A stretch of 33,375 nt of DNA from Saccharospirillum sp035704555. Lineage in GTDB: Bacteria > Pseudomonadota > Gammaproteobacteria > Pseudomonadales > Natronospirillaceae. The translations under genes were made by a program, and so were the position numbers. Every line of letters begins with the position of its first letter. The first letter of the stretch is position 1. Below the pieces are notes generated by a model. It was given only the letters and a program-made list of their open reading frames with translations. It had not been told where the DNA came from and ran no database searches. Positions 7,999 to 16,426 of the stretch are shown piece by piece. The stretch spans positions 1 through 33,375 of the forward strand of contig DASSWT010000021.1 of assembly GCA_035704555.1 (NCBI GenBank), written 5' to 3'.

Positions 7999-8382
7999 AT
8001 GCCACAGACACTGGATTTCTGGCGCACTGTCATGCATTCCAAGCCGGGCAGCCAGGAGGAAACCCCTTTCGGCCCCGATGCCCTGGTGTATAAAGTGGCT
8101 GGCAAGGTGTTCGGGCTTATTGGTCTTGGCGATAGGCTGACCATGAACCTGAAATGCGACCCACAGGATGCCTTGATTCTCAGAGAGGCTTTTCCTGCCG
8201 TCACACCCGGCTATCATATGAACAAGAAACACTGGAATACGGTTGATCTGACCGCCGGATTGGATCCGGATCTGATCAGCGAATGGATCGACGACTCCTA
8301 CCAGCTTGTCGTTCGCTCCCTACCCAAAAAGCAGCAAGCCCAACTGCTGAGCCCGACTCAGCCGGAGAACAGGGATGAATAA
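7999..8382 (+). CDS. MmcQ/YjbR-family protein
   Basis: A 127-residue protein of the MmcQ/YjbR family, small cytoplasmic proteins with a double-wing or CyaY-like fold and no settled biochemical role. Family hallmarks seen are the early FGPDALVYKVAGKVFGLIG, the strand LTMNLKCDP, the central GYHMNKKHWNTVDL, and the closing EWIDDSYQLVVRSLPKK. The start was placed at 7999, where GGGAGA lies 5-6 bases upstream. An in-frame ATG at 7954 would add 15 unconserved residues without a Shine-Dalgarno. The gene overlaps the following glutathione S-transferase gene by 8 bases, so the two are translationally coupled. The function is unknown. Confidence 0.87.
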   Translation: MPQTLDFWRTVMHSKPGSQEETPFGPDALVYKVAGKVFGLIGLGDRLTMNLKCDPQDALILREAFPAVTPGYHMNKKHWNTVDLTAGLDPDLISEWIDDSYQLVVRSLPKKQQAQLLSPTQPENRDE

Positions 8383-9034
8383 CCTAACGCTCGTGATCGC
8401 CAACAAAAACTACTCCAGCTGGTCGCTGCGCGCCTGGCTGTTGATGACTCAGTTCAAGGTCAACTTTCAGGAGATTCGCATTCCGCTGGATACGCCCGAA
8501 ACCCCGGCCTTATTGGCCCAGCACAGCCCGAGCCGTCGCGTTCCCGTCTTGAAAATTGGCAAGCTGACCGTCTGGGATTCGCTGGCCATTTGTGAAACCG
8601 TGAATGAACGGTTTCTGCAAGGGGCCGGCTGGCCGTCAAACCCCGACTTACGCGCCCTTGGCCGGTCGGCCTGTGCTGAGATGCACAGCTCGTTTGCCGC
8701 CCTGCGCAACGCCATGCCAATGAACTGCCGTCGAGTGGTCAAAGGCTTCCAGGCGGATGCCGCTACCCAGGCCGATATTGACCGGATGCACACCCTGCTC
8801 AGCGATTGCCTGAAGCAATCCGACGGTCCGTTTTTACTGGGTCGCTTCTCCATTGCCGACGCTTTTTTTGCGCCCGTCGCCATTCGCCTGCGCGGCTATG
8901 CCATTGAGTCGCCCGAGCCCGTCACCGCCTGGATCGACCGGATATTTGAATTACCGGCACTGCAAGCCTGGCTGGATGCTGCCCGTGATGAAACCGAAAC
9001 CATTGACGCCGAAGAAGTCCCTGACCGGGGCTGA
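8375..9034 (+). CDS. Glutathione S-transferase family protein
   Basis: Predicted cytosolic glutathione S-transferase of 219 residues. The N-terminal thioredoxin-like domain starts LVIANKNYSSWSLRAW, with Ser14/Ser15 placed as the catalytic serine of zeta/theta-type bacterial enzymes. It continues to the cis-proline RRVPVL and the glutathione-contacting VWDSLAICE. An all-helical C-terminal domain follows, with the N-capping box-like FSIADAFFAPV. It has a Shine-Dalgarno (GGAG, 7-8 bases upstream) inside the end of the MmcQ-like gene, and the dioxygenase gene starts 20 bases downstream. The electrophilic substrate cannot be told from sequence. Confidence 0.92.
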   Translation: MNNLTLVIANKNYSSWSLRAWLLMTQFKVNFQEIRIPLDTPETPALLAQHSPSRRVPVLKIGKLTVWDSLAICETVNERFLQGAGWPSNPDLRALGRSACAEMHSSFAALRNAMPMNCRRVVKGFQADAATQADIDRMHTLLSDCLKQSDGPFLLGRFSIADAFFAPVAIRLRGYAIESPEPVTAWIDRIFELPALQAWLDAARDETETIDAEEVPDRG

Positions 9035-9054
9035 CCAATACTGGAGCTCACCTG

Positions 9055-9927
9055 ATGTCGAGTCTTGATCAAAGCATGCCCAACCCCAGTCCTGCCGTTC
9101 TGACTCCCGAACAGCAACAGCAGTATCAGGAAGATGGTTTTCTGCTACTGGAAGACTGGGTACCGGCTGACCTCAGGCAGCAACTGATCGATCGTGCTTA
9201 CCAGTTGATTGAGCAAGCCGATCTGACCGAACACAACCGGTTTTCCACCACCGACCGGGCGCAGATCAACAACGATTTTTTTCTGGAATCGGCCGAAACC
9301 ATTCGCTGCTTCTTTGAAGAAAAAGCCTTTGATGAAACCGGCGAGCTCACCCAGCCCCGTGCACAAAGCATCAACAAAATCGGACACGCCCTGCACGATC
9401 TGGACGAAGTCTACAAGGCCTTTGCCCAACGCCCGGAATTCGGCGCACTGGCACGCGATCTGGGCATGCTGGCCCCGCACCTGTACCAGACCATGGTGAT
9501 CTTCAAGCAGCCGCGTATTGGCGGTGAAGTCACCTGGCACCAGGATGCCACCTTCTTTTATACCGACCCCACCAGTGTTATCACCTACTGGTTCGCGCTG
9601 GAAGACGCCACCCTCGAAAACGGTTGCCTCTGGCTCGAACCGGGTGGCCACACCGGGCCCTTGCGCGAGCGTTACCACCGCGAAGACCGGGAGCTGCGCA
9701 TGGAAGCGCTGGACGATACGCCCTGGCCGGACGACACCTCGGGCACACCCGTGCCCGTCAAAGCGGGCAGCTTGCTGGTGTTCCATGGCCACTTGCCGCA
9801 CTACAGTGCGCCCAACCGGTCCGACAAGTCACGACTGGCACTAACCTTTCATGTCGTCGATGGCCAATACCGCTACGCCCCCGAAAACTGGTTGCAGCGC
9901 CCGACTCTGGGTCCCTTCCCGCTTTAG
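9055..9927 (+). CDS. Phytanoyl-CoA dioxygenase (PhyH) family protein
   Basis: Predicted Fe(II)/2-oxoglutarate-dependent oxygenase of 290 residues. Iron ligands are visible as the HxD pair in WHQDATFFY (His162, Asp164) and a distal histidine in GHLPHYSAPNRS (His249 most likely). The 2-oxoglutarate arginine would be Arg260 in SRLALTFHV. The N-terminal LTPEQQQQYQEDGFLLLEDW is typical of the family. Length and motif spacing resemble animal PHYHD1-type proteins more than long-chain phytanoyl-CoA hydroxylases. It has GGAG 8 bases upstream and lies in a close-packed row with the GST and GH3 genes (gaps of 20 and 45 bases), probably one transcript. The substrate is unknown. Confidence 0.9.
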   Translation: MSSLDQSMPNPSPAVLTPEQQQQYQEDGFLLLEDWVPADLRQQLIDRAYQLIEQADLTEHNRFSTTDRAQINNDFFLESAETIRCFFEEKAFDETGELTQPRAQSINKIGHALHDLDEVYKAFAQRPEFGALARDLGMLAPHLYQTMVIFKQPRIGGEVTWHQDATFFYTDPTSVITYWFALEDATLENGCLWLEPGGHTGPLRERYHREDRELRMEALDDTPWPDDTSGTPVPVKAGSLLVFHGHLPHYSAPNRSDKSRLALTFHVVDGQYRYAPENWLQRPTLGPFPL

Positions 9928-9972
9928 TAGCCGTACCCATAAATAATAAATAGCAACAAACAGGAGCCGCCC

Positions 9973-12192
9973 GTGTTTGATGTAGCCACCACCCTCGCCC
10001 AACTCAGTACCGAAGAGAAAGTCCGGTTGTTGTGCGGTAAAGACGCCTGGCACCTGCACGGCATCGAACGCCTGGGCATACCGGCCATTACCCTGACCGA
10101 CGGCCCTCACGGTGTGCGGCTGAGTGAAGCCCAGGCGCTGGATGACTCCGCCCGGCCAGCCACGGTGTTTCCGGTCGAGGCGGCCATGGCGGCCAGCTGG
10201 AACCCGGATTTGCTCGAACACGTTGCTGCAGCCATCGGCGATGAATGCCAGTCGATGAACGTGGGGGTTTTGCTCGGGCCCGGCGTCAACGGCAAACGCA
10301 CGCCGCTGGGCGGCCGTAACTTTGAATACTTTTCCGAAGACCCGTTTCTCTCCGGCGCCATGGCCAGTGCGTTTGTGCGCGGCATCCAGTCGCGCAGCGT
10401 GGCCGCCTGCCTGAAGCATTTCGCCGGCAATGAGCAGGAGACCCGCCGGTTTCTGATCAATGCCGAGATCGACGAGCGCACCCTGCAGGAGCTCTACATA
10501 GAGCCTTTCGCCAAAGTCATTCGCGAGAACCCACCCTGGACCATGATGGGCGCCTACAATGCGGTCAACGGTGTCCACGCCTGTCAGTCGCCAGACCTGC
10601 TGCAGCGCATTCTGCGCAATCAGCTCGGTTACGACGGCCTGGTCATGTCTGACTGGGTCGCGGTTAAAGACAAGGCGGCCTCGCACATCAACGGCCTCGA
10701 CCTGGAAATGCCAGGCCCGGGTGAACGAGATGCCGAGCTGCTCGCTGCCCTGGCCGATGGCAGTCTCAGCGAGGAAGAGCTTAACGACAGAGTTTCCCGG
10801 GTGCTGACGCTGATCCACCAGGTTATGGATCAGGACCGGGCCGTCACCGTCGAATGGCCGGCCCATCATGAACTGGCCACCCAGTTGGCGGTTGAATCCA
10901 TGGTATTGCTGAAAAATGAAGCGCATCAGCTACCGCTGACACCGAATCAGCGCCTGGCGGTGATTGGTGACTTTGCACAAAACCCCCGCTTTCAGGGCGG
11001 CGGCAGCTCGCACATGACCCCCCGCCAGCTCAGCACGGCGTTGGGTGCAATCGGGCAACGTACCGAGGTGGTGTTTGCCGACGGCTATACCGAAACCAGG
11101 GTGTCTCAACAGCAGCTCGAAGCCGCCGTCCAGGCAGCCACAGAGGCTGACCGCGTCGTTCTGTTAACCGGCACAACCGACTCGATGGAAAGTGAAGGCT
11201 TCGACCGGGCCGACATGAAACTGGCACCGGATCATCTGATGCTGATCAGCGCAGTGGCCGACGCCAACCCCAATATCACCCTGGTGCTGCATACCGGCTC
11301 CGCCATCGAAACGCGGCAGTTCGAACACCAGATACCCGCGATACTGCAGGCCTGGCTGAGCGGTGAAGGTGGCGGCGAAGCCCTGGCACGCGTTTTATTT
11401 GGCGAAGCCAACCCGAGCGGCAAACTCAGTGAAACCTTTCCGCTGCGGCTGGAACACAACCCCACCTTCGAAACCTTTCCCGGTACCAAAACCACCGTGT
11501 CCTATCAGGAAGGATTGTTCACCGGCTACCGCTACTACGACACCAAAGCCCTGCCGGTGCAGTACCCCTTTGGCCACGGTTTGAGCTACAGCCAGTTCAC
11601 CCTGGCCGATTTAAGCTACCACCCAGAAGCACGCCAGGTCAGCTTCAGCATAACCAACCAGGGCCCCGTTGAGGGCGCCGAGGTCGTGCAGCTCTATATT
11701 CACGACGAGGCCAGCACCTACCGGCGACCCGTGCACGAACTCAAAGCCTTTCGGAAAATACGGCTGGTGCCCGGCGAGAAGCGCACCGTCACCCTGCAAC
11801 TGGACGCTCACGCCTTTGCCTATTATGTGCCGCACCTGGGACGCTTCGCTGAAGAGAGTGGCCGCTTTGAATTGCGGCTCGGGTTCTCATCCCGGGACAT
11901 TCGCCAAACCCGCTGGGTCAGCATCGAATCCGATACTGATGTGCGCATACTGCCGACACTGGACGATACTGTTCACGACTGGCTGGCAGACAGCCGTACA
12001 GCGCCCATCCTGCAAAACGAGCTGGACCGCCTGCAATTCACTGAGTCACACCCCATGTACGGCGTTGCACTCGGGTTTCCGATTCCGCAGCTGATTCAAT
12101 TCATTCCACACATGGGCTACAGCGAGCAGGATGCCAGAGAGGTTCGGGAAACGCTTGAACGACACTGGCGTGAGATTCCAACGTCGAATTAA
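9973..12192 (+). CDS. Glycoside hydrolase family 3 protein (beta-glucosidase-like)
   Basis: Predicted retaining exo-glycosidase of 739 residues, most likely a beta-glucosidase. The N-terminal TIM barrel starts with KVRLLCGKDAWHL and LTDGPHGVR. It contains the KHFAGNEQETRR loop and the nucleophile Asp227 in LVMSDWVAV. The alpha/beta sandwich carries the acid/base loop ESEGFDR (about 406-412) and GGGSSHM. A fibronectin III-like domain (about 550-635) with ITNQGPVEGAEVVQLYI and a tail of roughly 80-100 residues close the protein. No signal peptide or PA14 domain is seen, so it should be cytoplasmic and act on imported oligosaccharides. The start is GTG with CAGGAG 6 bases upstream. The sugar importer 4.5 kb away is a possible partner, but that is inference. 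Confidence 0.93.
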   Translation: MFDVATTLAQLSTEEKVRLLCGKDAWHLHGIERLGIPAITLTDGPHGVRLSEAQALDDSARPATVFPVEAAMAASWNPDLLEHVAAAIGDECQSMNVGVLLGPGVNGKRTPLGGRNFEYFSEDPFLSGAMASAFVRGIQSRSVAACLKHFAGNEQETRRFLINAEIDERTLQELYIEPFAKVIRENPPWTMMGAYNAVNGVHACQSPDLLQRILRNQLGYDGLVMSDWVAVKDKAASHINGLDLEMPGPGERDAELLAALADGSLSEEELNDRVSRVLTLIHQVMDQDRAVTVEWPAHHELATQLAVESMVLLKNEAHQLPLTPNQRLAVIGDFAQNPRFQGGGSSHMTPRQLSTALGAIGQRTEVVFADGYTETRVSQQQLEAAVQAATEADRVVLLTGTTDSMESEGFDRADMKLAPDHLMLISAVADANPNITLVLHTGSAIETRQFEHQIPAILQAWLSGEGGGEALARVLFGEANPSGKLSETFPLRLEHNPTFETFPGTKTTVSYQEGLFTGYRYYDTKALPVQYPFGHGLSYSQFTLADLSYHPEARQVSFSITNQGPVEGAEVVQLYIHDEASTYRRPVHELKAFRKIRLVPGEKRTVTLQLDAHAFAYYVPHLGRFAEESGRFELRLGFSSRDIRQTRWVSIESDTDVRILPTLDDTVHDWLADSRTAPILQNELDRLQFTESHPMYGVALGFPIPQLIQFIPHMGYSEQDAREVRETLERHWREIPTSN

Positions 12193-12223
12193 CTTTCCAG
12201 GTTTCGGTGTTTGCACAATGCAA

Positions 12224-12335
12224 GCGACGGTGCCGGTGGTGTCTCTGCGGGGTAGTCCGCAACATGGACTAAAACGCCAGTAGCGTTTTAGCATGAGCGC
12301 AGCGTGCCCGAAGGGGCACCACCGGTAGCTGACGC
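12224..12335. repeat. Intergenic palindromic element, copy 2 (variant core)
   Basis: Inner arms 12233-12251 and 12307-12325 pair at 18 of 19 positions, including two wobbles. The outer parts (from 12224 and to 12335) resemble the ends of copies 1 and 3. It shares AGTCCGCAACATGGA (12254-12268) with copy 1, but the rest of the core differs. Here there is a 9-bp hairpin CTAAAACGC (12269-12277) / GCGTTTTAG (12283-12291) and then GCATGAGCGCAGCG. It fills most of the 167-base gap between the convergent GH3 and PEBP genes, so it could end both transcripts. Confidence 0.8.
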
Positions 12336-12359
12336 GGACCATAGCCACCTACCCAACCA

Positions 12360-12842
12360 TTACCCTTCGCGCCGATAGGTTCCTACCAGTCGGTTCATGC
12401 CGAGAATGTTGGGTTCAATTTTTTCCAGCAGTTGCCAGAGCGTCAGATCCGGCGGAAACCGTTCGTTGGTATCCAGCGCCAGCACCCAGAAATAATAACG
12501 GTGAACACCGTGCCCCTCCGGTGGCATGGGTCCGCCGTATTCTGAACGGCCGAAATTGTTTTGACCGGCGGTGCCAAGGTCGGTGCCTGCGGCTAACTCG
12601 GTCAGCGAACCGGGCAAGTTATAAAGCACCCAGTGAACAAAACCGTAGTTACCGTTGGACGACACCAGGGGCGCGTCCGGATCGTGACAGAAAATCGCAA
12701 ATGATTGAGTCCCCTCCGGGGCTTGCTCCCAGCTAAGCGCGGGCGAACGATCCGCCCCTTCGCCGGTGCAATCCTGGGGAATAACGCCCTCGGGTGGGAA
12801 ATCCTGACTGCTGAGTGTCATGGGTGATAAGGCGAACGGCAT
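12360..12842 (-). CDS. YbhB/YbcL-family (PEBP, Raf kinase inhibitor-like) protein
   Basis: A 160-residue member of the phosphatidylethanolamine-binding protein family. The conserved pocket segments are present: SPALSWEQAPEGTQSFAI, the CHDPDAP motif near 52-58, VHWVLYNLP, and the GPMPPEGHGVHRYYFWVLAL block. No signal peptide is seen. A strong GGAGG Shine-Dalgarno sits 6 bases before the ATG. It is downstream of the histidine kinase gene on the same strand, separated by 109 bases, and may be read from the same transcript, but no functional link is evident. Ligands of bacterial YbhB proteins are not established. Confidence 0.93.
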   Translation of the reverse strand: MPFALSPMTLSSQDFPPEGVIPQDCTGEGADRSPALSWEQAPEGTQSFAIFCHDPDAPLVSSNGNYGFVHWVLYNLPGSLTELAAGTDLGTAGQNNFGRSEYGGPMPPEGHGVHRYYFWVLALDTNERFPPDLTLWQLLEKIEPNILGMNRLVGTYRREG

Positions 12843-12951
12843 GGAAGACCTCCGAAAATTGTGCGTAGGTTGAGGCTCGGCGGGCGGTTATCTTAAGGTG
12901 TTATACCCCGGCCGAAAACAGAGCTTCACAAAACAGCATGGACCAAGTCAA

Positions 12952-14424
12952 TCAATCCTTGGTCTCACGCCTGACAGTATAGTCACGCGGCAACATCAGG
13001 GTAACTTCAAGCCCGCCCTCGGGGTGATCACTCAACTGCAGCTCACCCCCGTGCCCGTGCACAATACTTTGTGCGATGCCCAGCCCCAGCCCCATACCGC
13101 TCGCGTTACGTGCCTGCCCATGGGCCAGCCGGGTATAGGGTTTGAACAAGCGCTGCGGGTCGGTTCCACCCAGGCCAGGGCCACGGTCCCGAATGCGCAC
13201 GATCGCCTGCCCCTGCTCAATCGTAAGCGTTACCACCGCCTGGTCACCGTAAAAAACCGCATTGTCGATCAGATTGGTCAGGCAGCGTTTCAACGCCAGA
13301 GGTTTGCCCAACACCTCGACCGGCTCTTGCTGATGCACCCTGACCCGGTGTCCACCGAGATGCTTTTCACTGGCAATTTTGTTGACCAGTGCACCCAGAT
13401 CAATGGTCTTGGGGTCTTCGTGAATGTCGGCATTGCGCACGGTTTGCAACGCGCCCTTGACCATGATGTCCAGCTCTTCCAGATCCTCTTCCAGCGACAG
13501 CCGCAGCGTATCGTCTTCGATCATTTCCGTTTGCAAACGCAAGCGCGTGATAGGCGTGCGCAAGTCGTGCGAAATCGCCGCAAACAAACGCTCCCGGTCA
13601 TCCAGATAACGCTGAATGCGCATTTCCATGGCGGAAAAGGCTTCGGCGGTGGCGTCGAGTTCGCGCATGCCTGAAGCCGCCAGCGGTTCATGGGCGACAC
13701 CCCGGCCAAAGGAATCCGCCGCCTCTGCGAGGCGGCGTAATGGTCTCGTTTGCCAGCGCACAAACAGAAAGCCGAGTACCCCGACAACCAGCAAGGTCAT
13801 GCCCAGCGACCACCAACGATCCCGGGTCAGCACGCGGTTTTTATCGAGAATATAGGGGTCCGGCAACAGCGTGGCCAGATACAGCCACTCACCATTCGAC
13901 AGCGGTACCTGCACGGTCAGAATGGGGGCGGGTTCAGGTTCCAGGATCAGGCTCTGGCGAATCCAGCGAATGGGAATTTCGGCAATGGGCGTGCGCTGAT
14001 CGTATACCCGCACATCGTCTGGCATGGCCAGAGCCAATTGCACATCACTCTGGCCCAGGTCGGCACTGAGCTGATCATCGATGGCCGTCAGGAACGCCGA
14101 CTTCAACGGGGCGGTAAAGTCACTTTGGCTGGACACCAGTTGCTGGTTAACACTCATAAACAGACGACTGCCACCCACCTCCCGCTGCTGGTCGATGACA
14201 ATGGGGCGCACGTTGTCTGGCAGGGCCTGAAAATAACGAATGGTGGCAGTTAGAGTGGTGGCCAGGTAGCGGGCATTTTCAGCCACCCGGGCGCGGCTGT
14301 CGCTGTCCAGTTGCCCGGCCCAGATCAGGCTGGTGAGAATCTGGGCGACACAGACGCCAGACAACATAACCAACAGCAAACGGGCAAACAGTGAACGCGG
14401 CAACCACTGCACAGCGCCCTTCAT
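12952..14424 (-). CDS. Sensor histidine kinase (HAMP/HisKA/HATPase)
   Basis: Membrane sensor kinase of 490 residues, partner of the response regulator it overlaps. Helix 1 spans about 13-36, a periplasmic region follows to about 204, and helix 2 spans about 205-223. HAMP runs to about 277, followed by HisKA with ISHDLRTPITRLRLQ (phospho-accepting His286). The ATPase domain has the N box LTNLIDNAVFYG, G1 DRGPG and G2 GMGLGLGIAQSI. The periplasmic part has no recognised domain. Its gene overlaps the regulator's stop by 4 bases (ATGA). The order binding protein-regulator-kinase suggests that it reads the ligand state of the sugar-binding protein. It resembles the Pseudomonas GtrS type of glucose-system kinase by context, but orthology is not shown. 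Confidence 0.93.
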   Translation of the reverse strand: MKGAVQWLPRSLFARLLLVMLSGVCVAQILTSLIWAGQLDSDSRARVAENARYLATTLTATIRYFQALPDNVRPIVIDQQREVGGSRLFMSVNQQLVSSQSDFTAPLKSAFLTAIDDQLSADLGQSDVQLALAMPDDVRVYDQRTPIAEIPIRWIRQSLILEPEPAPILTVQVPLSNGEWLYLATLLPDPYILDKNRVLTRDRWWSLGMTLLVVGVLGFLFVRWQTRPLRRLAEAADSFGRGVAHEPLAASGMRELDATAEAFSAMEMRIQRYLDDRERLFAAISHDLRTPITRLRLQTEMIEDDTLRLSLEEDLEELDIMVKGALQTVRNADIHEDPKTIDLGALVNKIASEKHLGGHRVRVHQQEPVEVLGKPLALKRCLTNLIDNAVFYGDQAVVTLTIEQGQAIVRIRDRGPGLGGTDPQRLFKPYTRLAHGQARNASGMGLGLGIAQSIVHGHGGELQLSDHPEGGLEVTLMLPRDYTVRRETKD

Positions 14425-15170
14425 GACAACGGCACCGCATCGTCTGGCCGGTGATACAGGCGTTCCACTTCAGCGCTAAAGACATAGCCCTGGTTACGCA
14501 CCGTCTGAATTAATTGGCCGTTCCGGCTGGTATCGCCAAGGCAGGTTCGCAACCGGCTGATCTGAACATACAGATAGCGATCCAGCGGTCCGGCATCCCG
14601 GCCCCGGGTTGCCTTCATCAGATACCCCCGCGACAACACCTGACCGGCCTGGTCCAGAAACACAATCAGCATCTGATAATCGGCACCGCTGAGGGTGATC
14701 ATCTGACCTCCCGGCAAGGTCAGGGTGCGCTCCAGCGTATCCAGCAAATAATCACGAAACCGGTAATAGCGACCTCCGTCACTTGCCGAATGGGCGGGTT
14801 CGTAACGCCGGTGAATGGCCTTGATGCGGGCCAGCAGTTCACGCGGGCTGAACGGTTTGGCAAGGTAGTCATCGGCCCCCATTTCCAGGCCCACCACACG
14901 ATCAGTTTCTTCGGCATTGGCGGTCAGCATTATAATGGGCACATCGGATACCGCACGCAATTTCCGGCATACACTGAAACCATCCTGCCCGGGTAACATG
15001 ATATCCAGAACGACCAGGGAAACCTCGGTGGCCCGGGTCTGAAATTCAGCCAGAAAGGTTTCACCGTCTGCCGCGACATAAACCTGATAATTATTTTTCT
15101 CCAGATAAGCTTTGAGCAATTCCCGGATCTTATAATCATCGTCAACCACATAGATGCGTTTAGGGGCCAT
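14421..15170 (-). CDS. OmpR-family response regulator
   Basis: DNA-binding response regulator of 249 residues. The receiver domain (about 1-120) has the acidic pair Asp10/Asp11, phospho-accepting Asp56 in VVLDIMLPG, a conserved Thr in IIMLTA and Lys in YLAKPFSP. The C-terminal winged helix (about 140-235) follows the OmpR/PhoB pattern, ending in VRNQGYVFS. The start codon overlaps the last base of the upstream binding-protein stop (TAATG) and the stop overlaps the kinase start, so all three should be co-translated. The likely targets are its own promoter and the divergent sugar transporter operon, by analogy with Pseudomonas GltR at the gts glucose locus. That is inference. Confidence 0.94.
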   Translation of the reverse strand: MAPKRIYVVDDDYKIRELLKAYLEKNNYQVYVAADGETFLAEFQTRATEVSLVVLDIMLPGQDGFSVCRKLRAVSDVPIIMLTANAEETDRVVGLEMGADDYLAKPFSPRELLARIKAIHRRYEPAHSASDGGRYYRFRDYLLDTLERTLTLPGGQMITLSGADYQMLIVFLDQAGQVLSRGYLMKATRGRDAGPLDRYLYVQISRLRTCLGDTSRNGQLIQTVRNQGYVFSAEVERLYHRPDDAVPLS

Positions 15171-16426
15171 TATTTTAGAGCTCTCAGCGTTTGGGCCAGT
15201 TGAACAGCGGCCAGTTCCGGCGTCATCCGTTCGTCGTTGAAAAAGCGATGCACAATTTCAAACACCGCGTCTTCCGATTCCGGAGACATGGCCATCGAAT
15301 GGGCAATGCTCGGTGCCAGCATTCCTTGCTGACTGGCCTGATTAAAAACATGGTGTGATGCGCGCGAACAATCATCAAAGCCGGAGACCGGAATGTCCTT
15401 ACGCGCGGGAATGGTGCCTTTGGTCAGGCTGAAGTCGCGCTGCACCGCCGGAGACAACAAGGTATCAATGAAGGCCGGTACCACGGACGGGTTCGGGTTA
15501 TCGGTAAACATGACGAAGGTATCAATGCTGTATAGATGCTGCTCGGCCGTACCGGGAACCGGCAGACACAAATAGTCTTCCCCGGGCACCAGCCCCCAGG
15601 CACTGAATTCGCCTTTGACCCAGTCGCCCATAATCTGTATCGCGGCCTGTCCGTCGGCAACGAGTCTGCTCGCCTGCTGCCATTCACGGTGATGGATTCC
15701 CGGGTCCATCACCGATTTCAGCTCGCGCAACTGACGAAAGGCTGCAATTACATTAGCGTCCGTCAGCGATGCTTCATCCCGCTCGATAAAGTACTGCCGG
15801 TAAAAATCCGCACCGGCCAGACTGAGCAGAATGGTTTCAAAGAGTGTGGCGTTTTGCCAGGGTTCATTGCCATGCGCCAGTGGGATAATGCCCGCGGCTC
15901 GCAATACCGGCGCAGTGGACATCAGCTGACTCCAGGTGGTCGGTAACGGCAGATCAAGACGCTCAAACACCCCGGGGTTCAACCACATCCAGTTGATGCG
16001 ATGAATACTCATTGGCACCGCCACCGTTTGCCCCTGCACCCGTATCAGCTCATTGACCACCGGATAAAAAAGATCCCTATCGTTCAGGCCTGCATGGCTC
16101 AACGGGCTGAGAAAACCCAGTCGGGCCCATTGCTGAATATCGGGGCCAATAATCTGGGCCGCCCCCGGAGGTGACCGGTCGATGACCCGGGCTTTCAAAA
16201 CCGCCATAGCGGAATCGCCACCACCACCGCGCACGGGATAATCCGCCCAGAGAACACCACGCTCGGCCAACCGGTTTTTCAATACATCAGCTGACCGCTG
16301 TTCACCACTGGACGTCCACCAATGCAGGACTTCCAGAGACTGCATCGCCCCTGCCGGTGCCGGCAACCTGGCTGACATCAGACAAAGCAAGAGCAGGGCC
16401 CGCCATACGTTTCGATCGGTCATCAT
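15170..16426 (-). CDS. GtsA-like sugar-binding protein linked to a two-component system
   Basis: Periplasmic extracellular solute-binding protein (family 1) of 418 residues with a signal peptide (hydrophobic 8-18, cleavage probably after APAGA). It closely follows Pseudomonas glucose-binding GtsA as I recall that protein. Shared features are LEVLHWWTSSGEQR at the mature N-terminus, VRGGGGDSAMAVLKAR, IIGPDIQQWARLGFL, PMSIHRINWMWLNP, IMGDWVKGEF and LAPSIAHSMA near the end. It is first in an operon with a response regulator and histidine kinase and has no permease next to it. A sensory accessory role, as for ChvE with VirA, is more likely than pure transport, although shared use with the divergent ABC permeases is possible. 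Ligand: a hexose such as glucose, by similarity. Confidence 0.9.
   Translation of the reverse strand: MMTDRNVWRALLLLCLMSARLPAPAGAMQSLEVLHWWTSSGEQRSADVLKNRLAERGVLWADYPVRGGGGDSAMAVLKARVIDRSPPGAAQIIGPDIQQWARLGFLSPLSHAGLNDRDLFYPVVNELIRVQGQTVAVPMSIHRINWMWLNPGVFERLDLPLPTTWSQLMSTAPVLRAAGIIPLAHGNEPWQNATLFETILLSLAGADFYRQYFIERDEASLTDANVIAAFRQLRELKSVMDPGIHHREWQQASRLVADGQAAIQIMGDWVKGEFSAWGLVPGEDYLCLPVPGTAEQHLYSIDTFVMFTDNPNPSVVPAFIDTLLSPAVQRDFSLTKGTIPARKDIPVSGFDDCSRASHHVFNQASQQGMLAPSIAHSMAMSPESEDAVFEIVHRFFNDERMTPELAAVQLAQTLRALK

Noticed and set aside
9841..10926. 361-codon open frame on the minus strand
   Set aside because: Entirely antisense to the GH3 gene and the end of the PhyH gene, both of which have clear family motifs; low-complexity composition typical of GC-rich antisense frames and no recognisable domain.
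12898..13674. 258-codon open frame on the plus strand
   Set aside because: Antisense to the histidine kinase catalytic domain, which is intact and in frame.
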